This document shows, in pieces, positions 1 to 8,884 of a DNA stretch of 64,000 nucleotides. The stretch is from Salinirubellus litoreus (GTDB lineage Archaea > Halobacteriota > Halobacteria > Halobacteriales > Haloarculaceae). The DNA lies in the NCBI RefSeq assembly GCF_037335815.1, contig NZ_CP147842.1, positions 496,001-560,000 of the forward strand, given 5' to 3'. How positions within the stretch are numbered: the first letter of the stretch is position 1; each line of letters begins with the position of its first letter. A model generated the notes under the pieces. The model was given only the letters and a program-made list of their open reading frames with translations. It made no database searches and had not been told where the DNA came from. A program made the position numbers and the translations under genes.

Positions 1-303
1 TCGGCAGCAGCTTTCTGCTCTGAGTTACCCCACAATCCAAACATAATTCTGACTTCGTGGGGTAACCACCTACTCCCGTAATGCGAGCTTGGAGAACTGG
101 CAGTTGACTCGGTGTTTGCCGCGGCGAGAGACGAAACCAAACAAATAAGATGATATTCCCTATTTTATTAAACAATAAGGTACCTCAAAGCCCTTATAGG
201 GGACGAGTAACGGCTTCGTGGCAGAGATACTGGCTGACTGTCCAGCAAACATTCAACTCCCACCCTTCAGGATTGACCTGCCCGGCCAGCACCGGGTAGG
301 AGG
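1..303. other. Non-coding stretch before IS200/IS605 end
   Basis: No convincing gene is visible. A perfect 10-bp inverted repeat (GTTACCCCAC at 24-33, GTGGGGTAAC at 57-66, 23-nt loop) could be a terminator hairpin for a gene left of the window or part of a mobile element end. The middle (about 145-180) is AT-rich compared with its surroundings. The stretch leads directly into the IS-end hairpin at 304-323, so it may be the inside of a decayed IS200/IS605-type element; no transposase frame can be read. Confidence 0.4.
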
Positions 304-333
304 CCCGCGCCTTTAAGCGCGGGAGGATGTCAC
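304..333. mobile_element. IS200/IS605-type terminal hairpin and element end
   Basis: The hairpin CCCGCGC / GCGCGGG (304-310 with 317-323, 6-nt loop) is followed by AGGATGTCAC. Subterminal hairpins with this layout are typical of IS200/IS605 elements in haloarchaea, where they act as single-strand recognition structures. The adjoining metallophosphoesterase loses its family-like sequence exactly where this element ends, near 331, which supports an insertion junction. The family assignment is from memory of such ends, not from a database. Confidence 0.6.
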
Positions 334-762
334 TCGCAGCAGACCGTGTGGCGCCTCGTGGGCGAGGAACACGTCGACGTCGGTTAGTTCTAGAGTTCGC
401 TCTACGTCCTCCCGAACGAAATGCCGACGACGTTCGTCTTCGAGTTCTGAGCGCGGCTTGTCGAACTGAGTGGGCGCATAGTTTCCCGACAGCCCCGCGA
501 CTCGCAGTCCCTTGAGGTCGACGGCGTCACTCGCGAGGACGTGTACATTCCTCACGCCTTCTGGTTCCCTCCCCTCTCTCAGTGCCTCGATGACGTTTAG
601 ATCTTCGTCGTTGCCAGCAACGAACCACGTCGGGACCGGCAGCTCGTAGTACTGGAGGTCGCCTACCTGGAGGGCGCGATCCGCATCCGTTTCGCCGAAG
701 GCCGCCAAGAGCGCCTCTCGTTTCGCTTTTTCGTCTGCGTGGGCGTCACCCAGGACGAGCAT
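313..762 (-). pseudogene. Metallophosphoesterase, C-terminally truncated
   Basis: The 149-residue reading frame has the calcineurin-like phosphoesterase motif order: GDAH at about residues 5-8, VGDLQ near 33, GNDE near 50, an SGNY segment near 92 and HEAPHG near 136-141. Members of the haloarchaeal family are usually over 200 residues and continue past the HEAPHG metal-binding segment. Here the frame runs into the IS200/IS605 end near position 331, and the last four residues come from the element. The remaining metal ligands and the C-terminal sheet are missing, so the product is probably inactive. What is seen is truncation at the element end; loss of function is inferred. Confidence 0.75.
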
Positions 763-848
763 CGGATCCAGTATTCATCACGGTCGGATAACTCTCCTAC
801 GCGCGACCCGATCAGTGGTCGGTCAGGTGCCGCGTCGACGGGGTTCGT

Positions 849-1631
849 TCACCATTCCATCCCCCCGTTGATCCCGAGCACCTGTCCCGTCATATAGTCT
901 GAGTGATCGCTGGCGAGAAACCGCACGACGCCGACGATGTCACGCGGATCGGCGAATCGATTCAGCGGGATGTTTTCCTTGATCTTCTCCCGGACCCTGT
1001 CGGGGACCTTCTCGAGCATATCGGTCTCGGTGAACCCCGGTGCGACACAGTTCGCTGTCGAGCCGTGCCTGGCGAGTTCCAGTGCGATAGTCCGAGTAAA
1101 CGCGATGAGCCCGCCCTTCGAAGTCGCGTAGTTGGCCTGTCCGTAATTGCCCTGCTGGCCCACGACGCTTGAGATGTTGATCAGTCGACCGTGATCGGCC
1201 GATTTGACGTCATCATAGAACGTCTTCGTGCAGTTGAACGTCCCGTTGAGATTGACCTGCATGACCCGGTTCCAGTCCTCGTGGGTCATGTTCTCGAACT
1301 TATTATCGAGCGTGATCCCCGCGTTATTGACGAGGACGTCGACCGATCCGAGCGTCTCGTGAATCTCGTCGGCCATCCGTTCGACCTGTTGCGGATTGGC
1401 GACATCAGCGCCCACGCAGATCGCCGTGCGATCGTTCGCTTCTATCACGTCCGCGACCTCCCGGGCCCGGCCTTCGGAGGTATGGTAGTTCACTACGACG
1501 TCACCGCCACACCGGGCGAATTCGAGCGCGATTTCACGACCGATGCCACGGGACGACCCTGTAACGACACAGGTCCGACCGGAGAGGGGCGATTGATCCA
1601 GTGGTTCCAAACGCTGTGACGTCTGCGCCAT
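849..1631 (-). CDS. SDR acetoacetyl-CoA / 3-oxoacyl-ACP reductase (PhaB/FabG-like)
   Basis: A 260-residue classical short-chain dehydrogenase. The N-terminal Rossmann motif TGSSRGIG (about residues 24-31), the NNAG segment (about 106-109), and the catalytic Ser and YATSK (Tyr/Lys) around residues 155-175 are all present, and the C-terminus has the usual family motif (MTGQVLGINGG). An NYHTS segment after the first strand suggests NADPH preference, as in PhaB. Members of this branch reduce acetoacetyl-CoA to (R)-3-hydroxybutyryl-CoA for PHA synthesis or act as FabG. The window also encodes a PHA synthase (22.3-24.2 kb) and a thiolase (29-30.2 kb), which favours the PHA role. No operon partner is adjacent. 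Function is inferred from family and context. Confidence 0.85.
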   Translation of the reverse strand: MAQTSQRLEPLDQSPLSGRTCVVTGSSRGIGREIALEFARCGGDVVVNYHTSEGRAREVADVIEANDRTAICVGADVANPQQVERMADEIHETLGSVDVLVNNAGITLDNKFENMTHEDWNRVMQVNLNGTFNCTKTFYDDVKSADHGRLINISSVVGQQGNYGQANYATSKGGLIAFTRTIALELARHGSTANCVAPGFTETDMLEKVPDRVREKIKENIPLNRFADPRDIVGVVRFLASDHSDYMTGQVLGINGGMEW

Positions 1632-1928
1632 GCGTCTGACACCACCACGAACGGTGATAAACCGGGTAGGATATTCCCAGACGGTCGGAATTGCGATGTC
1701 CTCGGACTTGTTGCGTAGTTCACCAATCGGGCCGGGGAGCCGCTAAATCGTCTCGGCGCAATCCGGCTGCGTATTCGAGTCGACCAGATGATCCGTGACA
1801 GCGGGAGCAGTCTAGTGGTCTGTCACGATGTCCGCTGACAGCGGATGATGGGGCCGTCCCCCAGGAACCATCCCTTGGTTGCCGGAGGAAGGCCGGTCGC
1901 AGGTAATATCGCTCACCTGTCGTGTACA

Positions 1929-2485
1929 TCACTCCGTCCGATCAGAAGGGTCCAGAACGCGTCCGTGGATATCGATCTCCCCGTTCCGGATGCGGGTGCT
2001 ACTAATCCGCTCGTTATCTTCGACGACTACGAACGGTGGGATGTGAACCTCGAGTGGCGGGAGCCCAGCGTCCCGGCGTCGCCGGTTGAGTTCGTATACA
2101 CGATGCTGGGCTTTCGTCTCCGGAGAGGCTACGAGCGCGCCCACGTCCTCGCGTGTCGCGGCAGGCCCGTCGAGGTCTTTCAGCCGGATCACCTCGTAGG
2201 AGGCCGTGTAGGCACCCTTCATACGATCGAGTTCGGTTTCGAGGTTCGAGCGACGCTTCTCGAAGGGCTCGATCAATTCGACGTGGGCAGGATCACTCCG
2301 GGTCTGCTTAGCCAGACCGGTTGGGGTGATGCCGATGATGACGTGACCGTCACCGTCTTGGCTTGCGGTCTGGAAGCCCTGTGCAGGAAGACGAGATGGC
2401 TGCTGTGAATCGGCGAGAACGTCCAACCGAGGATGGCGATACGTTCAGTCAGATCTATACCGAGATGGGTGCTCCCCGTCTTCAT
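1929..2485 (-). pseudogene. Archaeal phosphopantetheine adenylyltransferase remnant (frameshifted)
   Basis: Two overlapping reverse frames together rebuild an archaeal CoaD-type nucleotidyltransferase. The first (from 2485) carries a degraded active-site start (GWTFSPIHSSH, where the family has GGTFDPxHxGH). The second (to 1929) carries the rest, including VIIGIT, the PFEKRRSNLE region, VASPET and the C-terminal ISSTRI motif. The frame changes near 2380. Both the second Gly of GGT and the Gly of the HxGH motif are replaced, so catalysis is unlikely even if the frame were restored. An intact copy elsewhere in the genome would be expected because CoA synthesis is essential. Decay is seen; its cause is not known. 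Confidence 0.7.
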
Positions 2486-2676
2486 ATATCAGTCGGGGAT
2501 GCCCTGGTGGAAGAGATAGGGGTACTTCCGCCCTTCGATGCCGTGTCCAGTCAGTCACCATCGGGCGTCGTTTCTGCCCTGGGTTCCCCACCCTTGGATG
2601 GATGCCTGCGTCTTGCGCTCTTCGTGGTGAGCCTGTCGGAGACGGGCGGTCGTCGGCGTGCGGGGATTTAACCGAG

Positions 2677-3156
2677 TTGGGGGGAAAGGACCGCTCGTCG
2701 AGCACGAACGACACCGAGTACGGGTACATCACGCCGGAGAATCTGGCGCTCTTCACCGACCTCTACGAGCTGAAAATGATGCAGGCGTACCATAACCAGG
2801 AGCACGATCCGGAGGCGACGTTCGACCTCTTCTTCAGGGATCTGCCGCCGGACAGGGGCTATATGATCGCGGCGGGGCTGGAACAGGCGATCCACTATAT
2901 CGAGACGCTGTCGTTCACCGATCGGGCGATCGACTACCTGAGCGACGAGGGGTTCGACGAAGCGTTCCTCTCGCATCTGGAGACGTTAGAGTTTACAGGG
3001 GAGGTGCGGGTGCTTCCGGAAGGAACGGCCGTCTTCCCGAACGAACCGCTGCTGGAGGTGACCGCCCCGATCCTGCAGGGACAGCTGCTGGAGACCATCG
3101 TCGGGATCGACCGAATCCGACCGAGCGATTCCCGGGAGACGAGGATATTCTTGTAG
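2677..3156 (+). pseudogene. pncB: Nicotinate phosphoribosyltransferase, N-terminal third only
   Basis: From about 2700 the frame reads as the N-terminus of nicotinate phosphoribosyltransferase: LALFTDLYELKMMQAY (the PncB opening helix), DLFFRDLPPDRGYMIAAGLE and a PNEPLLEVTAPILQGQLLET segment. Family-like sequence stops near 3108, after LLETIV; about 16 unrelated residues follow before the stop at 3156. The family is about 390-440 residues, so the PRPP site and catalytic His region are gone. No ATG lies in frame close to the start; a TTG at 2677 is the nearest candidate. PncB makes nicotinate mononucleotide from nicotinate and PRPP. The truncation is not a simple frameshift and looks like a real deletion. 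Confidence 0.75.
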
Positions 3157-3413
3157 TCACCCACGTGTCCAGTTAGCGGTAGTGAGTGTTCCCGCAGGAC
3201 GAGAACTCTGAACCGAAGGCATTGGTGACCCTTGACTGGGGCCGCTTGAGGTGCACGGAAATCAGCGAGGATCGCGATCGTGACTCGCCGAGAACTAGCC
3301 GATTCACAGAGGGCCGATCAGCCGCCCATCAAAACCTCCGGGAGGATCGATTTCGATTCCCACCCGACGGTACTCGTGGCGAGGCTTTTGTCGCTCTCTT
3401 TCTGCATCCCAGT

Positions 3414-4160
3414 ATGGACATCGAACAGCCATCCCGACGTACGGTCGTCACGCTGGTCGCCGTCGCCGTCGTGTCCGTGGTTCTCGACCTCGTGTTCGGG
3501 GCGTTCAGGATCCGCCGGACGGACGGCGAGGACGGTCGTCGAGTCATCGAGTCCGTTCCGTTGCCCGCGCCTGCCGAGGAGAGTGACGTCTCGGTCGAGG
3601 AGGCGATTGCTGACCGCCGCTCCCGGCGCGAGTACGGCGAGCGCGCACTCGAGCGCCGTGAACTCGGACAGTTACTCTGGGCGGCACAGGGCGTGACGGA
3701 ACAGTCGACCGGCTTCCGGGCGGCGCCTAGCGCCGGCGCCCTCTACCCGCTCGAACTGTACGTCGCTGTCGGAACGCCCGGCGTCGAAGGGCTCGAATCC
3801 GGCGTCTACCGCTACCAACCAAGGAGCCACGAACTCGCCCGTGTCAGCTCCGGAGACGTCCAATCGGAGTTACAGCGGGCCGCAGTCGATCAGGCCTTCG
3901 TCGAGGCGGCGGCCGTCGATATCATCGTGTGTGCGGTCGACGATCGGACGACGGGGAAGTACGGTGAGCGGGGGCGACAGCGGTACGTCCCGATGGAGGC
4001 CGGTCACGCGGGCGAGAACCTCTATCTGCAGGCCGAGGCGCTGGGGCTGGCGACCGTCTCGGTCGGTGCCTTCCACGATAGCCAGGTGCGAGACCTCGTG
4101 GGTGCCCCGGCGAACGAACGGCCGCTGTACGTGTTTCCAGTCGGAGGGCGAGCCCAATGA
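3414..4160 (+). CDS. SagB/ThcOx-type FMN nitroreductase, membrane-anchored
   Basis: A 248-residue protein starting at the ATG at 3414 because a membrane segment (about residues 9-30) follows directly; longer upstream starts give atypical sequence. The remainder is a nitroreductase fold of the SagB-type dehydrogenase group: RRSRREYG (FMN phosphate-binding arginines), LGQLLWAAQG, APSAGALYPLELYVAV and a C-terminal MEAGHAGENLYLQAEALGL segment. SagB proteins oxidise azolines in peptide natural products, but no cyclodehydratase or precursor peptide is nearby, so the substrate is open. The stop overlaps the next start by 4 nt, so the two genes are co-translated. Nitroreductases are also members of hypoxia/dormancy regulons, which fits the island. 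Confidence 0.85.
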   Translation: MDIEQPSRRTVVTLVAVAVVSVVLDLVFGAFRIRRTDGEDGRRVIESVPLPAPAEESDVSVEEAIADRRSRREYGERALERRELGQLLWAAQGVTEQSTGFRAAPSAGALYPLELYVAVGTPGVEGLESGVYRYQPRSHELARVSSGDVQSELQRAAVDQAFVEAAAVDIIVCAVDDRTTGKYGERGRQRYVPMEAGHAGENLYLQAEALGLATVSVGAFHDSQVRDLVGAPANERPLYVFPVGGRAQ

Positions 4161-4369
4161 TCGAAGTCGTCTTCAGCCATTGGGGTCTCGCGACCACGAC
4201 CCTCGCGCACGCAGTCCTGACGCTCGTGACCGGGGTCGTCTTGCTGGCGGAACGGTACTGCTACCTGCCACGGGGCCGCTGGCGGCCGGTCCTGCGGGTG
4301 GCTCACACGGCGTTCGGGGTGCTGCTGGTCATCTACCTCGTCGCCACGTATCTGGTCGTCCCTATTTGA
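4157..4369 (+). CDS. Small two-helix membrane protein coupled to SagB-like protein
   Basis: A 70-residue protein whose ATG overlaps the stop of the nitroreductase (ATGA), a clear sign of an operon pair. Hydrophobic stretches at about residues 10-31 and 48-68 are separated by a basic loop (RYCYLPRGRWRP), which predicts a hairpin with the loop inside the cell. I do not recognise a family. It may anchor the nitroreductase or link it to a quinone or electron donor in the membrane; that is inference from position only. Confidence 0.75.
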   Translation: MIEVVFSHWGLATTTLAHAVLTLVTGVVLLAERYCYLPRGRWRPVLRVAHTAFGVLLVIYLVATYLVVPI

Positions 4370-4511
4370 GTCCCCCAGGCCCGGCCCAGAGCATCCCCCG
4401 GACCGTGAGGCAGAATAGCATAGGAGTCCCGACGCCGAGCGCCACCACCAGCGACGAGTTGTCGAGGAGGTTGCCGTCCCGATGTGTCTCGGTGAACACG
4501 ATGTTACTCAC
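4362..4511 (-). CDS. Possible small membrane peptide (49 aa)
   Basis: A GTG-started reverse frame of 49 residues with an acidic N-terminus and one hydrophobic stretch (about residues 22-42). Its end overlaps the end of the facing small membrane gene by 8 bases. No family is recognised, and GC-rich DNA often yields such frames, so this is only a candidate. Confidence 0.25.
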   Translation of the reverse strand: MSNIVFTETHRDGNLLDNSSLVVALGVGTPMLFCLTVRGMLWAGPGGLK

Positions 4512-4773
4512 GGGCGGGACGGGCCCGCCAGGAGTGTATCGTTGGTTCCCAACGCCACAATCACTCGACGCGCGAACTACGTTCTACGCTCATCTCCTGC
4601 CTCCAGCTCGGAAGGCGAACCTCGAGTGGGCTTGGCGATACCTCAGCAGTACGGTCGAGGCTCGATCTCGACGGTGTGAGTTCGATCCGAAGGAACGGTT
4701 CCGCTCGTGATCCCCGGCCTCTCACCGAGTTCCGTTCGGCGGTTCGACGAGCCGGACCTCCTGGGTGCAGCTG
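4370..4773. other. Gap with at most one small reverse frame
   Basis: Apart from the candidate peptide at 4362-4511, nothing recognisable is seen on either strand. Open frames on the plus strand here have no family resemblance and use codons unlike the neighbours. Confidence 0.4.
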
Positions 4774-4977
4774 TCACCGCATCTCATCAAGTGGGACGAA
4801 CGACCCTTCGTGGGCCGCGATCCACTCGGAGTGCAGCATTCGCTCACTCTTCGGGAGCGGCGAGATCGTACATGTCTGCACGTCATCGCCCCGCTCCGTG
4901 ATATCGGCCGTGAACAGCTCTCGTCGATCGGACCAGGGCAGGTCTCCGTCGTCGGCTCTCGTTGGCGGGGTACTCAC
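4774..4977 (-). CDS. Small conserved haloarchaeal protein (DUF7511-like)
   Basis: A 67-residue protein. I chose the GTG at 4977 because it gives the length and organisation of a haloarchaeal small-protein family that ends in W-I-x-A-x-E-x-S-F-V-x-L-x-x-MR. The C-terminal half here reads CTISPLP, then SEWIAAHEGSFVPLDEMR, matching that pattern. The first 20 residues are acidic and probably disordered. I believe this family is catalogued as DUF7511, but I recall the pattern rather than a search result. No function is known. Confidence 0.55.
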   Translation of the reverse strand: MSTPPTRADDGDLPWSDRRELFTADITERGDDVQTCTISPLPKSERMLHSEWIAAHEGSFVPLDEMR

Positions 4978-5229
4978 TCTTATCACCCGTGTCGTGTCAC
5001 ACTGGCGTGCTACACGGGCGTATGCCCCACGTCGATTTAGGTACCATCGTTGTTCCAAGAAATTGGGACTGGACAACCGGAGAGAATCAACGTCGCTCTC
5101 AGCCACGAACGAGCCCATGCTGCCGAATCGATCCCTTCCCGCCCGTCACCGCTGGTCGGTCCGACGGTGACACGGGACACTCGATGCCGAACGGGTCGGT
5201 TCAAACGTTGCGCCCCAGGAGGCAGTTGG

Positions 5230-6446
5230 CTACTCCTCGAGCATCCAGCCGAAGCGCCGCTCCCAGAACGTCTCGTCCGGGGGCTTCTTCGTGCGCCCTT
5301 GGGTCTTCTTGTCGCGAATCTGCCGCTCGAGGACGTCCCGCGCCTCGTTGAGCGCATGGCTCGCGCCGTACCCCTCCCCCGATGCGACGTAGAGCCCCTG
5401 GTCGGTGTGCAGGCGGATACGGGCGAGCAGCAGTGGCGTCCCCCGATGCTTCTCATCGTGCTCGTGGAGGTGGACCTTCGCGTCGAGAACGTTCATCCCG
5501 TGGTCCCGATCGTCGAACTTCTCGACCATCGCAACGACCTCCTCGTACTGCACGTCGTCGAGCAGATCCGCGCCGTAGACCTGGACAGCCCGGTTGCCGC
5601 CGGCCTCCCAGGTGAGCGCGTCGATGACATCCGTCTTTGTGACGATTCCGTAGGGGTGGCCGTCCTCGGTTACGACCAGGGAGGATCCCTCGATGGCGAA
5701 CATCTCTTCGACGGCGTCTTGGAGCGTCGCGTCGGGTCTGATCGTCCGCACCGGCGAGACCATGACGTCCCTGACCGGGAGGTCGAGCACCCGTGCGAGC
5801 TCCCCTTCGCGTGCCCCGAACCCGCCACCGCGCGTCCGACCGCTGCTTGCGGAGACGTTCCCGCCGAACGAGTCCGTCCCGCCCGCGTCGCCGCCCTTGC
5901 TCTGCTCCGCCGGACGGATCGTGAGATCGGTCACGTTGTAGAGACTCAGGATACCGACCACTGTGTCGTTCTCAACGACTGGGAGGTGCGTGATCCGGTG
6001 CTCCCGGAAGACGTGGAGCGCCTCGCCGAACGTCGAGTCCGGATCGACCGTGACGAGGTCAGCGGTGTACGCGTTGGCCACGGTCGCCGCATCGAGGAAC
6101 GGCTGGACTGCCTGTAAGATCGCATCAATCGTGACCACCCCCACCAGATCGCGCCCCTCGAACACGGGGAGGATCTGCGAGTCGCTGTCGATCATGAGCT
6201 GTGCGACCTTGCGAACGTCCTCATCGGGCGTGAGCCTGGGACGTGCCAGACCAGCGATCCGAGCTTCTCGTGGGGCTGGTGGTGTGAGGTGGCGAGTTGT
6301 CGCCGCGTGACGACTCCCTCGAACTCGTCGCCGTGCACCACCACACCCTTGAGGGTGGGGTCGTCAAACGCACCGACGAGTTTCGACACGGGCGTCTCCG
6401 GGTCGAACTGAACGTACTCCTCCGAGACGATATCAGTGATGTCCAT
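5230..6446 (-). CDS. CBS-domain protein with C-terminal Hpf/RaiA-like domain (frameshifted)
   Basis: Two reverse frames make one protein of about 405 residues. The first (ATG at 6446) holds the beginning of CBS domain 1 and leaves the family at VWHVP. The second continues with RLTPDEDVRKVAQLM and covers the remaining CBS repeats (GVVTID, GILSLYNVT, GIVTKTDV). A C-terminal segment of about 115 residues looks like the sigma-54 modulation/ribosome hibernation fold. The frame changes near 6240; restoring one C in a CCC run reconnects it. CBS pairs sense adenine nucleotides and Hpf-type domains bind idle 70S ribosomes, so the protein probably links energy charge to ribosome hibernation. That coupling is inference. 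Confidence 0.8.
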
Positions 6447-6709
6447 GGTTGGGGGTGTATTCAGCTGGGGCAGTCGTTCGGTCACGTCCGTCCGACTGGG
6501 TGACTTCCAAGCGGACCTTCGCGAGATACCTGCAAGTACTCGCCGGTGGTTCTCGTCGTCTGGAAATCCACAGACGATCCGCCCAGTACGGCGACCGGTG
6601 ACGTGGCAGATCATTGCCCTCATGATAGCCGGGGGCAGTAGAGCCGAGAGCGGTTCTACGGGTCCCAAATCGAGGTATGGAGTCCGGCATCCTGGCATGG
6701 CAAGAGAAT

Positions 6710-7132
6710 CTATCGGACCACGGTGACCGGGATGTCGGCGTGCAGAACCACACCGAAGGCGACGCTCCCGAGGAGCAGTTGCGGGACGTTCGACATCCCT
6801 CTACCGCCGATGACGATCTGGTCGATCCCGCGTTCGTCGACGTAGTCGAGGACTTCGCGGACTGGATGTCCGATCAGGACCTCCGTCTCGATCTGGACGC
6901 CGGCCTCCTCGGCAGCCGTCTCGGCGTCCTCGAGGAGTTCTTCAGCCCGTTCCGTGGCCCGTCGTCGTAACTCCTCGCGTCCGACGAGGAGCTCTCCATA
7001 GGGGGCCCCCAGGTGAGCACGGTCGATGACGTGCAACGCCGTGATGTCTGCATCGGGAAACGACTCGATGGCGTACTCGAGCGCATCGAGGGACGTATCG
7101 GAGCCGTCATAGGGGACCAGGATGTCCGTCAT
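6710..7132 (-). CDS. Universal stress protein UspA family
   Basis: A single-domain UspA of 140 residues beginning ILVPYDGS, with the ATP-binding signature GxxG-x9-GS seen as GGRGMSN...LLLGSV near residues 113-128. It lies 50 bases downstream of the phosphoribosyltransferase on the same strand, so the two are probably one operon. ATP-binding UspA proteins act as cytoplasmic stress and growth-arrest regulators; no partner is known for this one. Confidence 0.9.
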   Translation of the reverse strand: MTDILVPYDGSDTSLDALEYAIESFPDADITALHVIDRAHLGAPYGELLVGREELRRRATERAEELLEDAETAAEEAGVQIETEVLIGHPVREVLDYVDERGIDQIVIGGRGMSNVPQLLLGSVAFGVVLHADIPVTVVR

Positions 7133-7182
7133 CGGTCACGGACCCCCCCGCATTCTGGAAGGGATGGTGTCCAGTCGACCCG

Positions 7183-7830
7183 TCATTCTGCTCCCGTGTC
7201 AAGGTACGTCATCGCCTCCTCGTCGGAGACCTGCTCGAACCGTTCATAGAACTGGCCGACGCCCATGAAGCTCTCCGGCGTTTCAAGGCAGACGACCTCA
7301 TCAGCCATCTCCTCCAGTTCGTGGATGGTCTCCGGCGGGCCGACGGGCACCGCGAGCACGATCCGATCGACGCTGGCGTTGCGAAGCCGAAGCAGACATG
7401 CCTTGATTGTTGAGCCCGTCGCAACGCCATCGTCGACGACAACCGCGGTCCTGCCGGACAGGTCGGGCTCGGCCCGGTCGCCCCGGTACCGCTCGGCCTT
7501 CTGGCGAGCGTTAGCCGCTTCCTCCTCGCGCTTGCGCTCGAAGTACATCTCGTCGCCGCCCGTTCCACGGAAGGTCTCCTCATTGCGCCAGACGCTCCCG
7601 TCGCTCGCGACGGCGCCGATGGCGTACTCCGGGTTTCCCGGCGCACCGATCTTCGTCGCGACGACGATGTCCAGCGGGACATCGAGCGCGTCCGCGACGG
7701 CCCGCCCGAGCGGAAGGCCGCCCCTGGGAATGGCGAGGACAATATCCGCGTCGATCTCCCGCTCGCGGAGTGTCTCTCCGAGCAGTTCTCCCGCTTCCGT
7801 TCGATCCCTGAATCGACGAGGTCTCGGCAT
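7183..7830 (-). CDS. Phosphoribosyltransferase domain protein
   Basis: A 215-residue type I phosphoribosyltransferase. The PRPP-binding loop is clear (VVVDDGVATGSTIKA, about residues 130-144), with an N-terminal IPRGGLPLG segment and a KIGAPGNPEYAIGAVA segment near residue 65 typical of this uncharacterised PRTase group. The base it uses is unknown. It is divergent from a dienelactone-hydrolase-like gene 102 bases away. In many bacteria, including the DosR-regulon gene Rv0571c, these two domains are fused in one protein, so here a split version may exist with both halves under one control region. Usp follows downstream in the same direction. Confidence 0.88.
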   Translation of the reverse strand: MPRPRRFRDRTEAGELLGETLREREIDADIVLAIPRGGLPLGRAVADALDVPLDIVVATKIGAPGNPEYAIGAVASDGSVWRNEETFRGTGGDEMYFERKREEEAANARQKAERYRGDRAEPDLSGRTAVVVDDGVATGSTIKACLLRLRNASVDRIVLAVPVGPPETIHELEEMADEVVCLETPESFMGVGQFYERFEQVSDEEAMTYLDTGAE

Positions 7831-7932
7831 CGTTCTCTGAAGAGAGCTGACTCACACCAATGTAGTACACGGCTGTTCCTGTGAGATGGGAAGGACCGTG
7901 TCTGTGAACCTGCTGGGAGTGTCGGTTCGGGC

Positions 7933-8571
7933 ATGCCCCGGAGTTCAGAGGACCTGGTATCAATCCCGGTCGATGACGTCGAACTCGAGGGAATGCTCGA
8001 GATTCCGGATGGTACGTCGGGACTGGTCGTTTTCGCTCATGGGAGCGGTTCCAGCCGGAAGAGCCCGCGAAACAACTACGTCGCAGAGGTCATCCGCGAG
8101 CGAGGCCTCGGGACGCTGCTGTTCGATCTCCTGACCGAGGAGGAGGAACGGGCCCGCGAGAACCGCTTCGATATCGAGTTACTGACCGACCGACTCGTCG
8201 CAGTCACCGAGTGGCTTCGAGGGCACGGGGCGACCCGCGAGCTGTCTGTAGGATACTTCGGGTCGAGCACGGGTGCCGCCTCGGCGCTCCGGGCAGCGGC
8301 CCGGCGCGAGGACGTCGACGCGGTCGTCTCGCGCGGTGGTCGCGTCGACCTGGCCTCGGCGGTGCTCGAGGAGGTCCAGGCACCGACGCTGTTCGTCGTC
8401 GGGGAGGACGACACGCAGGTCCTCGAACTCAATCGCGAGGCCTACGACGAACTCCCCGGCGAGCGGGACCTTCACGTGGTGCCCGGCGCGGGTCACCTCT
8501 TCGAGGGCGAGGGCGAACTCGAAGAGGTCGCCGACGTCGCCGCCGACTGGTTCGCCGAGCACCTCCGATGA
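7933..8571 (+). CDS. Dienelactone-hydrolase-like alpha/beta hydrolase
   Basis: A 212-residue alpha/beta hydrolase. Elements visible are FAHGSGSS after strand 3 (oxyanion region), the nucleophile elbow GYFGSSTGA (about residues 110-118), an acid GEDDTQ near residue 165 and the catalytic His in PGAGHLFEGEG near 190. This group is annotated as dienelactone hydrolase-like and is found next to, or fused with, the PRTase encoded divergently here. The substrate is unknown. The C-terminus is complete at the usual length. The short 102-base gap to the PRTase gene suggests a shared regulatory region. Confidence 0.88.
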   Translation: MPRSSEDLVSIPVDDVELEGMLEIPDGTSGLVVFAHGSGSSRKSPRNNYVAEVIRERGLGTLLFDLLTEEEERARENRFDIELLTDRLVAVTEWLRGHGATRELSVGYFGSSTGAASALRAAARREDVDAVVSRGGRVDLASAVLEEVQAPTLFVVGEDDTQVLELNREAYDELPGERDLHVVPGAGHLFEGEGELEEVADVAADWFAEHLR

Positions 8572-8884
8572 CGGTCTCCCGTCACTATCCCCTCGTCGAT
8601 CCGACTGTCGCTCCTCGCATGTCCGATCCGATACTACTCGGGCGTGCAGCTACGACCATCCCACCCTTCCGACGATCCGCGCCCTCGGGGAGACGGTGGG
8701 TCGGAAGCAACGACGTGTCGAGACGGCCGGTCGGCCGGCGCTCGAACGGGGTCGACGTCAGGGAGTCCCATCGGGAGATCCGTCGCCGCACGGAACCGTT
8801 CCGTGTATGGATTCGGGGCCATCCTGTACCGGCTGTTCGGGGACGAGCTAGTCGTGACGCCACGGGCCCAGGGGTGTGGTCCTG
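8572..8884. other. Gap between hydrolase and prs-like genes
   Basis: No supported gene. Frames open on both strands but carry no recognisable motif. The last 60 bases precede the prs-like start; no clear TATA element or strong ribosome binding site stands out. Confidence 0.4.

Noticed and set aside
3414..4369. RiPP biosynthetic cluster around the SagB-like gene
   Set aside because: No YcaO, precursor peptide or transporter lies nearby.
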